A stretch of DNA of 64,000 nucleotides from Clitoria ternatea (GCA_037962975.1 CM075669.1:118002501-118066500), one strand, 5' to 3'; positions 1 to 12,273 are shown, counted from the first letter of the stretch. Numbers and translations are program-made. Notes: generated by a model not told the origin, from the sequence alone.

Positions 1-217
1 CTTAACCCATTTTTAGGATTGTAACATTCCTTAGAATAAACAAAATTCTTTCAATATTTCATGCCATTTTCATGTTTATAGTTCGTCAAGGAATGCATAC
101 TATAGTCGAACATTATATGTGTATTATTTGTAAAATTTTTCACCATCTTCTAAAGTATCAAATAATTGTCCTATCTTCGACTTCAATTCATCATCGTAGG
201 GTAGCACGAACTCATTT
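1..217. other. unassigned AT-rich DNA
   Basis: No convincing reading frame, RNA gene or repeat structure is visible here. It is the left flank of the CACTA-like fragment that starts near 218. Confidence 0.5.
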
Positions 218-740
218 AACTACAAGAAAAATATATGGTTAGTAAAACTATATTTGGTTGCTTTTCTTATCCAAGATTGATTCTACAACAATTTGTAAAT
301 GGAAAAACAATTCTTCAAAAACATATCAATTATTAAAAGAATAATTAGGTGGTTATCAAAATGTTGGATGCACACAAAGTGATCTATAAATTTTTTTAGA
401 GATTTAGAGATGCTAATTAAAGATTCTAATATAGCTACGGACGTACGATCGTCGTCGACTTAGGTTCCTTGTAGCGACCGCGGTAGTGACAACAACCCGT
501 CAACGAATTAGCTACGACTATTGTCTTGTCGCTGACTTGGGTTCCTTGTAGCAACCGCAGTAGCAGCGATAGCTCGTCAACCACTTAGCTACGCAGGCTC
601 AGTCGTCGCTAGTTCAGCTATGATTTAGCAACGGCCTCAACGACGAAGGTACTTTAATTTGACAGCTACCACTTTCGTGACGAATTTCTCCTCTTTAGCG
701 ACGGGATTGTGTCGTCGCTATATGACATTTTTTAGTAGTG
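218..740. mobile_element. CACTA-like non-autonomous element or fragment
   Basis: The right end reads TTTAGTAGTG (731-740), the reverse complement of the usual CACTA terminus CACTACTAAA. The left side at 218-230 reads aACTACAAGAAAA, one base away from the common 5' terminus CACTACAAGAAAA. Between them lie several copies of 'gtcgtcgct' and 'tagcgacg' in both orientations, the short direct and inverted subterminal motifs typical of CACTA elements. No transposase is encoded, so this would be a deletion derivative. The 3-bp flanks (ttt and ata) do not match, so the left boundary is uncertain. Confidence 0.5.
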
Positions 741-1689
741 ATAAGGACTAATATTATAATGATAATAATAATAATACATGAATTAATGGACAATAACAAA
801 CCTTGGGTAAGAAGGATAGCTTCCTTAGCAGTTTGTCAGATAAAACTGCTAAGAGAATAGACATTTGCTAGCCTAAGAAAACGTGCCTTTGTTAGTGTTT
901 TATAGGACCCGTTAAGAAAAATTCATCCTTTCTTAACGATTCTAATTGCACAGATATTAGTCTAAGAAAAATTATTGTAGTGTTACGCATCCTCATTCTT
1001 TGGTATTAGTCTAAATAAAATAATAAATAAAGCATGCTCTTAAGCAAATTTGGTTAATAACAAATGCAGTCCTTTATTATCCAAACACTAAGGAGTTTAT
1101 CCCTTGATACCTCATTCGGCCTAGGTGTAATATTATGCTACTTCTTTTTATTCACCCTTCTTTCAACATTAACCTAGAGAAGCGTAGTGTTGAATAAGTT
1201 TTGTATTTGCTTTCAAATATAAAAAATGATTATTTTCTTTCTTCTACCCTAACACTATTTTATCCTTTGTTAAACTCTTTGGGCCAAAAATAATAAAGAA
1301 TTTTGTTCATACCTCCATCGAAATAATACCTAAGAAACAATGAAATTTTGAGATAAAAAATGTGGTCTTGTTCCCAAGTATTTCCAAAGTGCAATCAAAG
1401 ACAACAAATATATGGAATATCCAGTTTTTGTGGTATGAGTAGACTTTTATTAATGAGTTTTTGATAACCATAACTTAAAAATATATAACAGAGATTATAT
1501 ATATAAAAAATAAAATATTAGTATTTTTTTGGTAATTTTTGAATTAGTATCTAATATATAAAAAATGATTTCACACACTTATATTTTTAGTCAATCTCTA
1601 AATATAACCTATGTCTAACCTATAACTAAAACTAAAGTTAAGTAAATGGTAAAAGTAGTGGTTCTTATCAATTAGGTAGTATATAGTAA
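741..1689. other. unassigned DNA with a second possible CACTA-like end near 982
   Basis: At 972-982 the sequence reads TTATTGTAGTG, which on the other strand gives CACTACAATAA, another CACTA-type terminus. Short 'gctaaga/gttaagaaa' motifs recur upstream between about 825 and 965. No matching left end was found, so only a possible fragment is claimed. The remainder (990-1689) is AT-rich with no recognisable gene. Confidence 0.3.
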
Positions 1690-1694
1690 ATAAT

Positions 1695-1979
1695 TAAAGA
1701 AAGAAATGGTGCTGTAGAATTTTGTCTGAAATATATATATTCATAGCTCTATTTTTATAAGAGGTCTTGTGGAGAGATTTATATGTATACAATACAACGG
1801 TAATAATATATAAAAGGAAATATATTTAGGATACTTTATGATAATTGATTGATTTAATCCCATGAATCAAGGCAAGGCATTTGTGCAAATTATCTTTTAA
1901 TGGTTTATTTGATTTATCTTTTTCCGATGTTGTAATTGTGGGATCTGCATTATTTGGGGAATCTTGATTATTCTTAACA
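1695..1979 (-). repeat. 3' LTR of the copia element
   Basis: 285 bp, matching 6180-6462 along its length. Its right edge, minus-strand TGTTAAGAATAATC, abuts a polypurine tract. Its left edge abuts the target duplication ataat. Confidence 0.93.
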
Positions 1980-1994
1980 TCCCCCCTCAAGATT
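1980..1994 (-). promoter_or_regulatory. polypurine tract of the copia element
   Basis: On the minus strand the run TTGAGGGGGGA lies directly before the 3' LTR, the position of the primer for plus-strand DNA synthesis in LTR retrotransposons. Confidence 0.85.
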
Positions 1995-1999
1995 GGTAG

Positions 2000-4900
2000 T
2001 GAGGAAGGATGAACGCCAAGCTTTTACGAAAAGTAACAAAGGAATCTTTGTTCAATGGTTTAGTAAACACATCAGCAATTTGGTAGTTGTAGGGATGTAG
2101 CGGAGTTGGAGGTCGCCAGTAGTGACCTTTTCACAAATGAAGTGGTAATCAATTTCAATGTGTTTTGTACGTGCATGAAGTACAGGATTATGAGACAAGT
2201 GAATAACACTTTGATTGTCACAAAAAAGAAAGGGACGATGTTTAAGAGTGATGCCAAGGTTAGAAATGAGTTATTGAAGCCACGTGAGTTCAGCAGCTGT
2301 GGTTGCTAAGGACCTGTATTCAGCTTCAGTGCTAGAATAGAGACAATGGGCTGTTTCTTTGATGTCCACGATACATAGTTTAAGCTAAGGAAGATGCAAT
2401 AGCTTGTGGTGCTTCGTCTAGTGGTTGGACATCCTGCCCAATCTGCATCACAAAAAGCATTAAGAATGAGAGAGCTTTCAGATAAGTAATGAAGACCATG
2501 TGTTAGAGTTCTTTTTATGTATCACAGAATGTGTTTGATAGCATAAAGATCCTTTTTGGTTGGATTCTGAAAGTGTTGGCACACAAGATTAACATCATGT
2601 GTGATGTCTGGTCTAGTGAAAGTAAGATATTGGAGAGAACCACGCAGTTGACGATACTCGGTAGGATCCACGGACTCATGATCATCATCAAGTTCAAGTG
2701 CTTTGTGAGCAATTAGAGTGGTAATCTTTGAGGATTCAAGCATATTAGCTTTGGCCAAAAGATCTTGTGCATATTTCACTTGGGAAATTATAAGTCCGCT
2801 GGGGAAGTAACAAACTTCAAGTCCAAGGAAGTAATGTAGTTGGCCAAGGTCTTTGAGAGCAAATTTTGTATGGAGTTGTTGAGTAAGATTAGAAATAAAG
2901 GTGGAAGTGTTGCCAGTAATGATAACATCATCTACATAGACAAGTAAAAGAGTGTAGTTAGTGCCATGACGATAAATAAAGAGTGAGGAATCTGCGTTAC
3001 TGCATACAAATCCAATTGAAGTAAGACAAGTAGATAATTTAGCAAACTAAGCACGAGGGGCTTGTTTGAGCCCATAAATAGATTTATGGAGAAGACAGAC
3101 ATGGTCAGGGAATTGCAAATGCACAAAGCCTGGAGGTTGTCCATATAGACCTATTCATTAAGTGTGCCATGTAAGAAAGCATTTTTGACATCTAATTGTT
3201 TGAGAGGCCACTTGAAGCGTACAGCCAGAGAGAGGATAACATGAATGGTTAGGGCTTTGACAACGGGACTAAAGGTTTCTCCAAAGTCAATGCTAGGAAT
3301 TTATGTATATCCTTTAGCAACCAGGCGAGCTTTAAACCTGTCTATAGTGTCATCTTCTTTAACTTTTGTTTGAAAATTCCATTTAGAACCAACAACATGA
3401 ACTGTAGGTGAGCGAGGAACCAGAGACCAAGTATGGTTATGATGAAGCGCATCAATTTCATCATGCATTGTAGTTCTCCAATTTGTGTATTTGAGAGCAA
3501 TTTTATAGGTTTTGGGCTCTTGAATAGAGACGAGAAGGGTAATGGGAGATGGTGAATGGTTCTGGGTGGTTGGACAATCATAGTCTTTTAGGTAAGAAGG
3601 AGGGTATTTGTTCCTAACGGGTCTATTTATGGTGGTGGAAGTATCAATAGTAACAGATAGTGGATCAAGAATAGGTTGAAAAGAACTAGAGGGTGGTGGG
3701 GATGTGTCCATAGCAGTGGGAACTGAATCTGGAGTGATGGGGGAAGGTCCAGTAGCTAAATTGGGTGAGGGAAGGTCAATAGGATAAAGGATCAGAGGTT
3801 TAGGACCAAGAATCAGGGTGTGGTATCATTCTCATTACCTGAAAACCATTCATTAGAGTTAGGAAATGTAGTAATGGATGAATCATAGGATTATGAGTGT
3901 GTGGAGTTTTTATTAGAAAAATAACGAAAATGATTTTCATTAAATACTACATGTCGTGAAATATAGACAAGGTGAGTATGTGGATCCAAACAATGATATC
4001 CTTTGTGAAGTGGACTGTACCCTAAGAGGACACAAGAAGTTGTTTTTCTAGAAAATTTATGTAATCCAGGTGTCTTCAAATAAGGAAAGCATTGACAACC
4101 AAAAATTCGTAGTCCAGAGTAATCAGGATTTTTTCCAAAGAGTTTAAAGTATGGAGTTTCCTTACCAATGGATGAGAGAGGCAGTCGATTAATAAGATAA
4201 ACTGCAGTTAAGAAAGAATCAACCCAAAATTTCAAGGGAACATTTGCATGGAAAAGTAAAGTTAATCCTGTTTCAACAATGTGGTGATGTTTGCGCTCAA
4301 CAAGTCTATTTTGTTCTGGTGTATGGGGACATGAGAGCTGTTGAACAATGCCACTGTAAGCCAAGTGATTTGTAAAAATATTGGAAGTGAGTTCTCCACC
4401 ACCATTGCTTTGAAATATTTTGATCTTTCTATCAAAGTGTTTCTCAACTAAGGCTTAAAATTTAAGAAAACAAGTATAAAATTCAGATTTATTTCTTAAA
4501 GGATATAACCATGTGTAGCAAGTAAAATCATCAACAAAAATTGCATAGTATTGAAATTTTTGAGAGGAAAGGGTAGGAGCAGGATCCCATAAATCACTAT
4601 GAATTTTTTCTAAAGGATAACTTGAAATAGAAGTAGATTTGTTGAAAGGTAGCTTACAACATTTTCCAAATTGACAACTGGTGCATAAAGTATTTTTGTT
4701 TAACCAATTTAAAACATTAATAGCTTGCTTGTTTCTAAAGTTTGTAAGAATTTTAAATTTGGATGGCCTAAGCAGGCAAGCCATATCTCAAGAGTGGCTT
4801 CTTTGATTGCTGCAAGAGCTTCAATCTTTTCTCCTTTGAGTGCATAAAGATTTCCTTGTTTATGTCCTTTGGCCAATATCCTTTGTTTATGATCCTTAAT

Positions 4901-5249
4901 GACAAAACCATCAGAGTTAAATTCAAAAGTGCAATCATTATCATTTATAAGTTGACTCACAGATAACAAATTCCTTTTAAGTTTAGGCACTATTAAAATA
5001 TTATTTAGGTGAAGCTTACCTTGTATGGTTTTAGGAGAAGCTTTACCCTTATGGGTGATGGGTAAAGCCTGTCTATTTCCAACAAAAACAGTGCCAGTAC
5101 CAAAATATGGTTTAAGATTTTTTAACTTGCCTCCTTGGTTTGTCATATGAGTAGTTGCTCCAGAGTCAATGTAAAAGTTTTGATCATCATTGCCATTCAG
5201 GTTTAATGCAGCCAGTGCTTCTTGGGTGTTTTTGTCTGCACTATTGTAT
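2000..5249 (-). pseudogene. copia pol: protease, integrase, RT, RNase H (broken)
   Basis: Reading the minus strand in order: an aspartic protease with DSGATTHMT near 5167; the pre-integrase GHPNLKF segment and CTSCQFGK zinc cysteines near 4690; an integrase core with HSDLWDP and VERKHHHIVE; an RT with LVAKGYT near 3300, DFGETFSPVVKA, QLDVKNAFLHG and the active-site YVDD near 2930; and an RNase H with DADWAGCPTTRRSTT near 2440. The second integrase acidic residue appears lost: the usual Q-x-D-G-G-G-E reads QSNGGGEL near 4395. Frame shifts occur near 4720 and between integrase and RT. Stops such as KGYT-stop-IP, LNE-stop-VYM and APRA-stop-FAK are mostly explicable as single transitions of Gln or Trp codons. 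The domain order (integrase before RT) is diagnostic of copia. Confidence 0.9.
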
Positions 5250-6180
5250 TCATACCTATAATAGCATTTTGTAGCAATGTGATTTGTTCTACCACAGATT
5301 TGGCAAGCTTCCTTGGTTTGTTGCCTTGGTGGTCCTTTCCAATGATTACTAGAAATTGATGGAGTTCTAGAGTTGGGGACTTGATAGGTGTGGCTGTGAT
5401 GATTTTGCATGGAGTTGCTTGAGTTATGCCCTCTAAAATTGCTTCTACCTCCTCGCATGTTTCTTCCTCTTCCTTGAAGACTAAGAAAAGCATGATTGTG
5501 ATCAACAGAGGGCTTTTCTTCAAGAAGATAAACTTGTTCAAAGTTTTACAAAGACATAATAAATTGATTAAAGGAAGGGTATGGAGGTTTTGATAGAACA
5601 ACAATTCGAAAATCCTTGTATTTGCTTCCAAGCCCTTTTGAGATTTGAAAGACTTTGTCCACATCTGAGACTGGTTTACCAATGGCTGCAAGTTTATTAC
5701 AAATTTCTTTGAATTTTTTAATATATTCATCTAAGGACAAGGCCCCTTTTGATAGGCTATAAGGCTATTTTTCAATTGGGTTTCGCTGTGTTCAGTGTTG
5801 GGCAATAGCTGGTCATGAAGAGCAGTCCAAATTGAATAAGCCGTATCCCCTCCGTAGATATTGCTAAGAATTTCTTCTTTTATGTTTCCGAGAAGCCACG
5901 AGGAGAGTAATCCATCATTCTGCACCCATTGTTCTTTATCTACATTTTTTGCTTTGTTTCTTGTTGAATTAGTTACTTCATCAACAAGTTTTTTCGGGTT
6001 TGTGATATGATGCTCTAGGTTGAGGCTCCGAATCAATGGTAGGATTTGGGATTTCCAAAGTAAGAAATTTGTGGTGGATAATTTGATGGAAACTAGACTA
6101 GAGCATTGGTAAAAGGACTGAATCGAGAGTTTTGGTTCTTCAATGGAGATGTTTTTCAAAGAGCCAAGCTCTAACGCCAT
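5250..6180 (-). pseudogene. copia gag (frameshifted)
   Basis: Copia-type capsid protein. The N-terminal part (minus strand from 6180) has FLLWKSQILPLIRSLNL and SSWLLGNIKEEIL, typical of plant copia gag. A frameshift near 5740 moves the rest into another frame (SLDEYIKKFKEICNKLAA, then GLGSKYKDF). A CCHC zinc knuckle, CQICGRTNHIATKC, lies at about 5305-5264 just before the protease. The only in-frame Met preceding the conserved N-terminus is the ATG at 6180-6178, which straddles the LTR edge and the primer-binding site. Gag and pol appear to have formed one polyprotein before decay. Confidence 0.88.
6168..6179 (-). other. primer-binding site of the copia element
   Basis: On the minus strand TGGCGTTAGAGC follows the 5' LTR directly. 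It resembles the complement of the initiator methionine tRNA 3' end (TGGTATCAGAGC) with three mismatches, the primer used by most plant copia elements. Confidence 0.65.
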
Positions 6181-6462
6181 AAAGAAAGAAAGGGTGCTGC
6201 AGAATTTTGTCTGAAATATATATATTCACAGCTCTGTTTTTACAAGAGGTCTTGTAGAGATTTATATGTCTACAATACAACGGTAATAATATATAAAAGG
6301 AAATATATTTAGGATACTTTATGATAATTGATTGATTTAATCCCATGAATCAAGGCAAGACATTTGTGCAAATTATCTTCCAATGGTTTACTTGATTTAT
6401 CTTTTTTTGATACTGTAATTGTGGGATCTGCATTATTGGGAGAATCTTGATTATTCTTAACA
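6180..6462 (-). repeat. 5' LTR of the copia element
   Basis: 283 bp, partner of 1695-1979. It is followed on the plus strand by the target duplication ataat. Confidence 0.93.
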
Positions 6463-6558
6463 ATAATAACATACAAGAAGAGTTGTAATTTTCTTAATAC
6501 TTTTTATGATACTTAAATTACCTTATGGTTAAAAAGATAGAAATTAGAAGAATAATAA

Positions 6559-6560
<2 letters not shown>

Positions 6561-6610
<50 letters not shown>

Positions 6611-6611
6611 T
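6561..6611. repeat. AT dinucleotide microsatellite
   Basis: About 25 AT units with a single interruption (atacat) near 6597. Confidence 0.95.
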
Positions 6612-6780
6612 TTGAATGATTAGGTAAGATAGTTAAAAGTTATAAAATTTTATTCGCTCATTACAATTTAATATATGTAATTTTATTTGATTAACGTTTT
6701 CATCCTAAAAATATTTCTCAAAATTCAATCAAAATGTTTAATTTACATATTAGATATTTTACTCAAATTAAAAAAGGTTT

Positions 6781-6890
6781 GTGTCAAGTTAAGTATGTAT
6801 CTGAGATGTCTACTAATTAACTTAGTGAAAAGATGTCTGTGTCAAGTTATCTATGTATCGAGATGTCTACTAATTAAGTTAGTGAAAAGA
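6781..6890. repeat. two-copy tandem repeat of about 55-58 bp
   Basis: A unit starting GTGTCAAGTTA and ending TTAGTGAAAAGAT occurs at 6781-6838 and again at 6839-6890, with a few substitutions and a short deletion in the second copy. Confidence 0.85.
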
Positions 6891-9323
6891 TTAATTACAG
6901 CAATAAATACTTATTGAAATTTTGACTTATAGATATCACGATTACATTAGAAGTTTGGGGGTATATACATGTTTATATCCTTTTACACGTATGATAATTA
7001 ATTTTGAAAAGGGAACATGATGCGAATCTAACCTTAACAAGTCTCTTTAAAAGGCAACAGCGGGCTGGCTTCACCCAGGTGATCGTAATCATATGCTAAC
7101 GGAATCGATCTGCACTACAAGATCAGATAAAAATTTTAGTCGAATGTCAATTCCTTCATTTACTTTCCAGGATTTTTCTATTGTTTTGTGGCTTCTTTTA
7201 CTTCTTTAATAATGTCAGGTTGACGTTTTCTTTCTTAGTAACTACAATTGAAGTAATGATCATGATCAATATTTTATTTTTTGTACTGCATAATAATCAT
7301 CAATCTTCAACCTTTCGTACGAAATGGGTGAAGATAATTTGTGGACGTTTTCATACCCATGATAATGCCGGGGTTTGAAAGCTGGGGGGGTTCCAATTAA
7401 CACCAGCCATTCTGAAAAGGGGGAGAGGGAGTGAGAGAGAGACAATGAAAGAACATATACGAAACATATATTGGGGTATCTTTTTTATAGTATGTGGGGC
7501 ATTGACAAAACAAAACATTGCTGTTTAGAATGACATTGAAAGCTCAATTTCGTTGTTTGGATATTGGGGAGCAGTAGGGACGCCCAAAATTTGAAGGTCT
7601 GCTCCCTCTAGTTTGTAAGTATTCCCAAAAAAATAAAAAATTATTAACCACACATCATTTCCACATAATCCTAAATAATTTTATGTGATAAATAGTAAAA
7701 TCGATAAGAATTTATGGATTAAAAATAATATAACATTTTAAATGTTACCGCGTGTTATTTACATATTTACATCCTTGGAAACTTCCCCTTTTTTCGCCTT
7801 TCGAATCCTCAATTTTGCTTTGCAAAAAACACTGTAAATCCAAAAACGAATCCATTTGAGCTGCACCTTTGAGTTGACTCCTCATGGAGAATAATAGCTT
7901 TAGCTTGTGCAGTTTTCGTAACTTTATGTTTTCTTTTGTTTTTCCTCCACATTTTCCTTTAATAAATAAAACTTGTATTTACTTGGAAAAAGGAAGTTGT
8001 TTTTGGTCAAAAGAACGGAAGTTGAGCGACCAAACGAACCAAGTAGAAAATGAATGAAATATCATTGCGTGTTGTTTCTTTTTTGGTTTGGGCCAGCTGA
8101 TATGGGTTTTGGCCCAACTTGAATCATCATAAAGTTACAATTGAGTTTTATTCTTCTTTCAACAAAAACAACTGTTTATGTTTATATTTATATCTATATC
8201 ATTCCAGACTAAAAAAAGATCTATATCATATACATTAGGAAAATATTTCAGAAACTATTTTTGATCATTTTCATCCCATGTTAACTTTTCATGCAGTATG
8301 GTCCCATTTATTTTTTTAAAATATATCAAGTTCTTAAAGAAAAATTATTTTCGATAATTGAATAGTTGATCATTTAAGTGATTAAATAACGAATAATTAA
8401 AAATGGATAAATTTATGAATTAAATAAAAAATAACTAATTCAAGTAATTAAAGATACATATGATTATGATTAATACAATATATATAATATATGATTTGTT
8501 CGGTATAGGGGAACAAAACGTCTAATATTGATACTGGGTGAATCTCTCTTATGTATTACACCGGTCCAATGAAGGTCCGCTATTATACTTCTTAGTCCAC
8601 TAGGGATCTGAACGTCTTTTAGTGGGTCTATCCAACTAACACACTGGTATCTTCACATTAAGGGACAAAATAAGATATCAAGATATCACCTGTAAAGACA
8701 TTTCAATGCTTAAGTCAATATAGGATAAATCACTATCGGAGCTCAAGCGTGGTTGGTGACTGTACTTTAACAAGGAGTAAATGCATGAAATTTATAGATT
8801 TGGATTGTAAGGATGTCCCACATGGCATGTCTTAGTACAAAATCCGTAAAAGGCAGATAAAGTTGTCTTAGTTATAGACATTCCTGACATCTTCTACAAC
8901 TTAGATGCTGGTGTGACCCTAGCAAATCCTTCACTCTCTCTCCTAATCTGGTCCTTAAGGACTTTGGTCAGGTGCTCGGTATTGCGTGGGGTTCCATAGG
9001 TGTTGAGGGGCGCTCACAGGAGGCATTACATGTTGCAGAACACCACATCAGTGTTCTTCTCATCTAGGCCAGTATCAGGCCCAAATCATTTGCCCTTAGC
9101 CTATTAGAGTGACTTGGGAGATACTTCAATGGGTTTGTGCTTGTTTGATATGGCATAATTTGATGTTATTGATGGTTATTCATTTACTACATTAAACTGA
9201 AGTTAGTCTTCTTAAGACCTATGTGACATGTAAGGCTTTAATAGGATGCATGACATGTAGGGATTGGTCACAACATCTCAGGTCCTTCTTATATGTCAAA
9301 CGGTATGCAAAACATTGCATGTG

Positions 9324-10033
9324 TGTAACACCCCAGATTCGTTTTCAAAAACAGGGGTTAATTTTTCACAATTTAAAATAATTAAAAGTAGAAGGAATTC
9401 AATGTATAAAATACTGAGTAATTACCCCGGATCATCGAATAACCGATCTCATATATGAAGATATGAGGACGGTATTAGAGTGCACCTCGGACGACCGGAC
9501 TTGAGGCCGTCACAAGGGAAAAAGCGGAAGATAAAATAATTTCAAGAGTGATTAAAACATTTACCGAGAGAGGATGAAAGGTACTTCGTCAGTTTATTTT
9601 AACAATAGAATATATTTTTGTAAATAATAATAATAATATCATTAATACATTTTCAAGGTCATTAATGAAATTAGACATACACATCCGGTCTAATTTTCCT
9701 ACATGACCTCCTAAAATCATCCGTTGTCAAATTAATTTCAAAATAAGCATACAAAATGAATACATAGATGCCGGCCAAGACTCATTCACATCTCCTTTCG
9801 TATTTACCTTAATACTTGACCTCCAAAAAGAGTAGGGATTCATCGCACTTATATCAACCTTAAAAATGGCAACAGGGAGGTGAGTGACATAATCCAAATG
9901 AATTAAAGTCATACATTATGATGCGATTTATGCATGGGTGTATTACATTCAAATTCAGGATAACACCACACACATGACACATCACTCCTTCTCAGTACAA
10001 TACATGTCCGAATACACATATTCATAAGGTAAT

Positions 10034-10070
<37 letters not shown>

Positions 10071-11449
10071 TTATATTTTCAATAATTATCACATATTTAA
10101 TGTTAGCACCTCAGCTTACTTTTTCTCTATTCAACCATCATCCATCGCCATCTGGCTATCAACTAGGTATATCTCGGCTATATGCAAATGCTCTTAAAGC
10201 TAATCATATACAAAACAGAATTACTTTCAAGTACAGATCCGACTGTGGGAAAACAACATAATCAATTGTAGAACAAGCATAGGTGTGCTACTATGCCCCT
10301 ACTGCAGTAGTAAAATGTATACACTTATATCCAATTGCATACGTGTTCAACATCATATTTTATTGGTACCAAACCGCCTTCGCCCATCTGTAGCACTAGT
10401 CACCCCGTGACTGCGGATTAACATCATGGCCGTACTTGCCAAAGTGCTACGGGCCCCTCCCGAACACACATCGAGAGAGCCATGCCCCGTCGGACACCGA
10501 GGTAACTCGCTCACCATAGAGCCGCCCACCCATTGGGCCCGCCATATAGGGTGCCTTGACACCGAACTATGGACAGCTTCATGATTCCTAGAATCACTAG
10601 GGAAAATACAATGATATACCCGTGCACTGGGTCGCCCTCCCACTGGGGCCGCTCAATGGAACCCCTAACATTCCATATAAGCAGCGAATGATATGCCATG
10701 GATGCAAATGCCAATCAATGCATTCTCACACTGTGCATCCTAAATGCCACTCAATCAATCATCAATTCACAACCACCACTTAGTAAATTTCAACATTCTC
10801 AACCCTTACAAATTTTCGTTAGGACTCACACACATCGACAGTTAGTGGCAATCGCATTATTCATTCACATATACAACATTTAGACATTTTACATCATTGA
10901 TTTTAATTCAGACATGATCTCAAACCATCATAACATATTTCATCACCATATTCAACATGATGTCTGATCCGGTCTCTATACCGGTACTAGAGTACGGATA
11001 TCACTTCATCCATTTTGTACACAATACAAACTCAGTAAGTAAAACATCAGTCATTAAAATCGGTCTCCCCTCACTGGGATACCGGATAATCATACAACAC
11101 TGGTCTAAAACCTCAGCCATCTACTAACTCTAGTGGTTGATCCCACACCGGGTCATTGACTCCAGCCCAGTTCAGTGCAACAACACAGTCATCATCCAAA
11201 TACATGCCACATAACATCAATCATTCTAAATGCACTCAAATAATGAAATCATCACATCGTCTACACAGACAATTAACAAGAACAATCATATACATATATT
11301 TTCACACCAAGAATGGATGAAATCATACATTTAGAATAGTTACCCCTTCCTACATCAAGAGAAGTAGTAATCACTGCAGTCAGAAGGTTCTGCCACATAG
11401 TTGGGGTTATCTCCTACATCACAATATATCACACAATCAATTTCCCATT
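9324..11449 (-). repeat. long-LTR-like repeat, copy A, 3' part
   Basis: Begins on the plus strand with TGTAACACCCCAGATTC, which is the 3' terminus of this minus-oriented copy. It shares with copies B and C, in reverse orientation, the 'CTTGGCCGG' block (9771-9780), a conserved box (about 10280-10750) and a short exon-like block near 11340-11400. The TGTAACA...TGTTACA type of terminus is common in plant gypsy LTRs, so I infer a long solo LTR or LTR fragment. There is no coding sequence. It contains an AT microsatellite at about 10037-10068. The Tat element interrupts it at 11450. Confidence 0.7.
10280..10750 (-). repeat. conserved box 3 of the repeat family, copy A
   Basis: The reverse complement aligns by eye over roughly 450 bp with 26348-26830 and 57250-57700: shared GGCCCAGTGGG-type blocks, GAAGCTGTCCATAGTT, GGTACCAGTAAAA-like and GGGGCATAGTAGCACACCTATGCT-like segments. 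It contains the hairpin TGATTC-cta-GAATCA at 10582-10596. Confidence 0.8.
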
Positions 11450-12255
11450 TGATCCAGTCTGGATACCGGTCCCTAAAGTTATGACATCAGAGTGACCTCT
11501 TAAAGGAGCAGCCGGTATCACAGGAAGACAGTGCCACAACGGACATCCGTTGTCACTGTATCCGTCCTCACTTCATTAAATGATTCTTCTGTCCTCTCTA
11601 TGACGGATATCTTATCCGTTCTCATTTCCACGACGTGTATAACCGTTTGCCTCAGGATCACTATGAGATAAGAGTTCCTTATAACTTATCAGCGAAGGTA
11701 CCCTGCATAGCGGAATGTGTCTATGTCAATTATCTCAGAGAGTAAGTACATTTGTCAGCGAAATATGTAAAAAGGTGATTATCCTCCATCCCTATCACAG
11801 GATCGTACTCTGATAATTGACCTACCCACCTGACACACTCTGAGCACTGAGTCACCTTGATTGACACACTCTACACGCTATCAGAACCAAGGGGCCCATT
11901 TGCATCCAACGATTCATTTCCTACGTTCAACTATAAATAACATGTTCTAACACACATGCAAGGTTACGTTGTTCTATCTCCTATTCTTACTATTGCATTG
12001 CTTAAGTATTCTTTGAGTTTATACACTCTTCTAACTTGAGCGTTGGAGAATCTTCGTAGGTGGCACCACCTTTCGCCTTCTCTCAACGCGAAATATTGGT
12101 GTGAAGGATCTCCAGGACAACCAGACCAGTTTCTCCCACTGAGAGACCGGATTAGAATACCGGATACCTACTGTACCGGTGTACAAACCCTAATTCACCT
12201 ACACTCTTGTGGCTGGTCCCACACCTGATCCTAGACCCCGGTTCAGGCCAGTTCA
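11450..12255 (+). repeat. 5' LTR of the Tat element
   Basis: Begins TGATCCAGTCTGG and ends GGCCAGTTCA. It is the same length as the partner at 22204-23009 and preceded by the target duplication ccatt. Confidence 0.95.
11931..11938 (+). promoter_or_regulatory. TATA box of the Tat 5' LTR
   Basis: CTATAAAT sits in a GC-balanced promoter-like setting about 320 bp before the LTR end and is preserved at the same place in the 3' LTR (22684-22691). It is a plausible genomic-RNA promoter. Confidence 0.6.
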
Positions 12256-12256
12256 T

Positions 12257-12273
12257 TGGCACGCCCAGTGGGA
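12257..12273 (+). other. putative primer-binding site of the Tat element
   Basis: TGGCACGCCCAGTGGGA starts one base after the LTR end, the expected position and TGG start. I did not assign the tRNA. Confidence 0.6.

Larger units (their letters stand above)
1690..6467 (-). mobile_element. Ty1/copia LTR retrotransposon, decayed full-length copy
   Basis: Two LTRs (1695-1979 and 6180-6462) flank gag, protease, integrase, reverse transcriptase and RNase H in copia order on the minus strand. The copy is bounded by the perfect 5-bp direct repeat ataat at 1690-1694 and 6463-6467. The minus-strand LTR starts TGTTAAGAATAATC and ends in TTTA, so the termini are TG...TA. By eye the LTRs differ at about 18 of 283 positions plus a small indel, so the insertion is not recent. 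The polyprotein has at least two frameshifts and several premature stops. The element is structurally complete but non-functional. Confidence 0.93.
6468..9323. other. unassigned DNA without a recognisable gene
   Basis: About 2.9 kb of AT-rich sequence between the copia element and repeat copy A. It holds an AT microsatellite (6561-6611), a short tandem duplication (6781-6890), a purine stretch of GAGA type near 7425-7445, and from about 8500 a less AT-rich stretch that looks like unique or very old repeat sequence. The short open frames here resemble no family I know and have atypical composition. I see no tRNA or splicing pattern to support a host gene. Confidence 0.5.

Noticed and set aside
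7141..7400. Possible host gene exon
   Set aside because: Only a 65-codon frame with no domain, no credible splice partners and AT-rich flanks.
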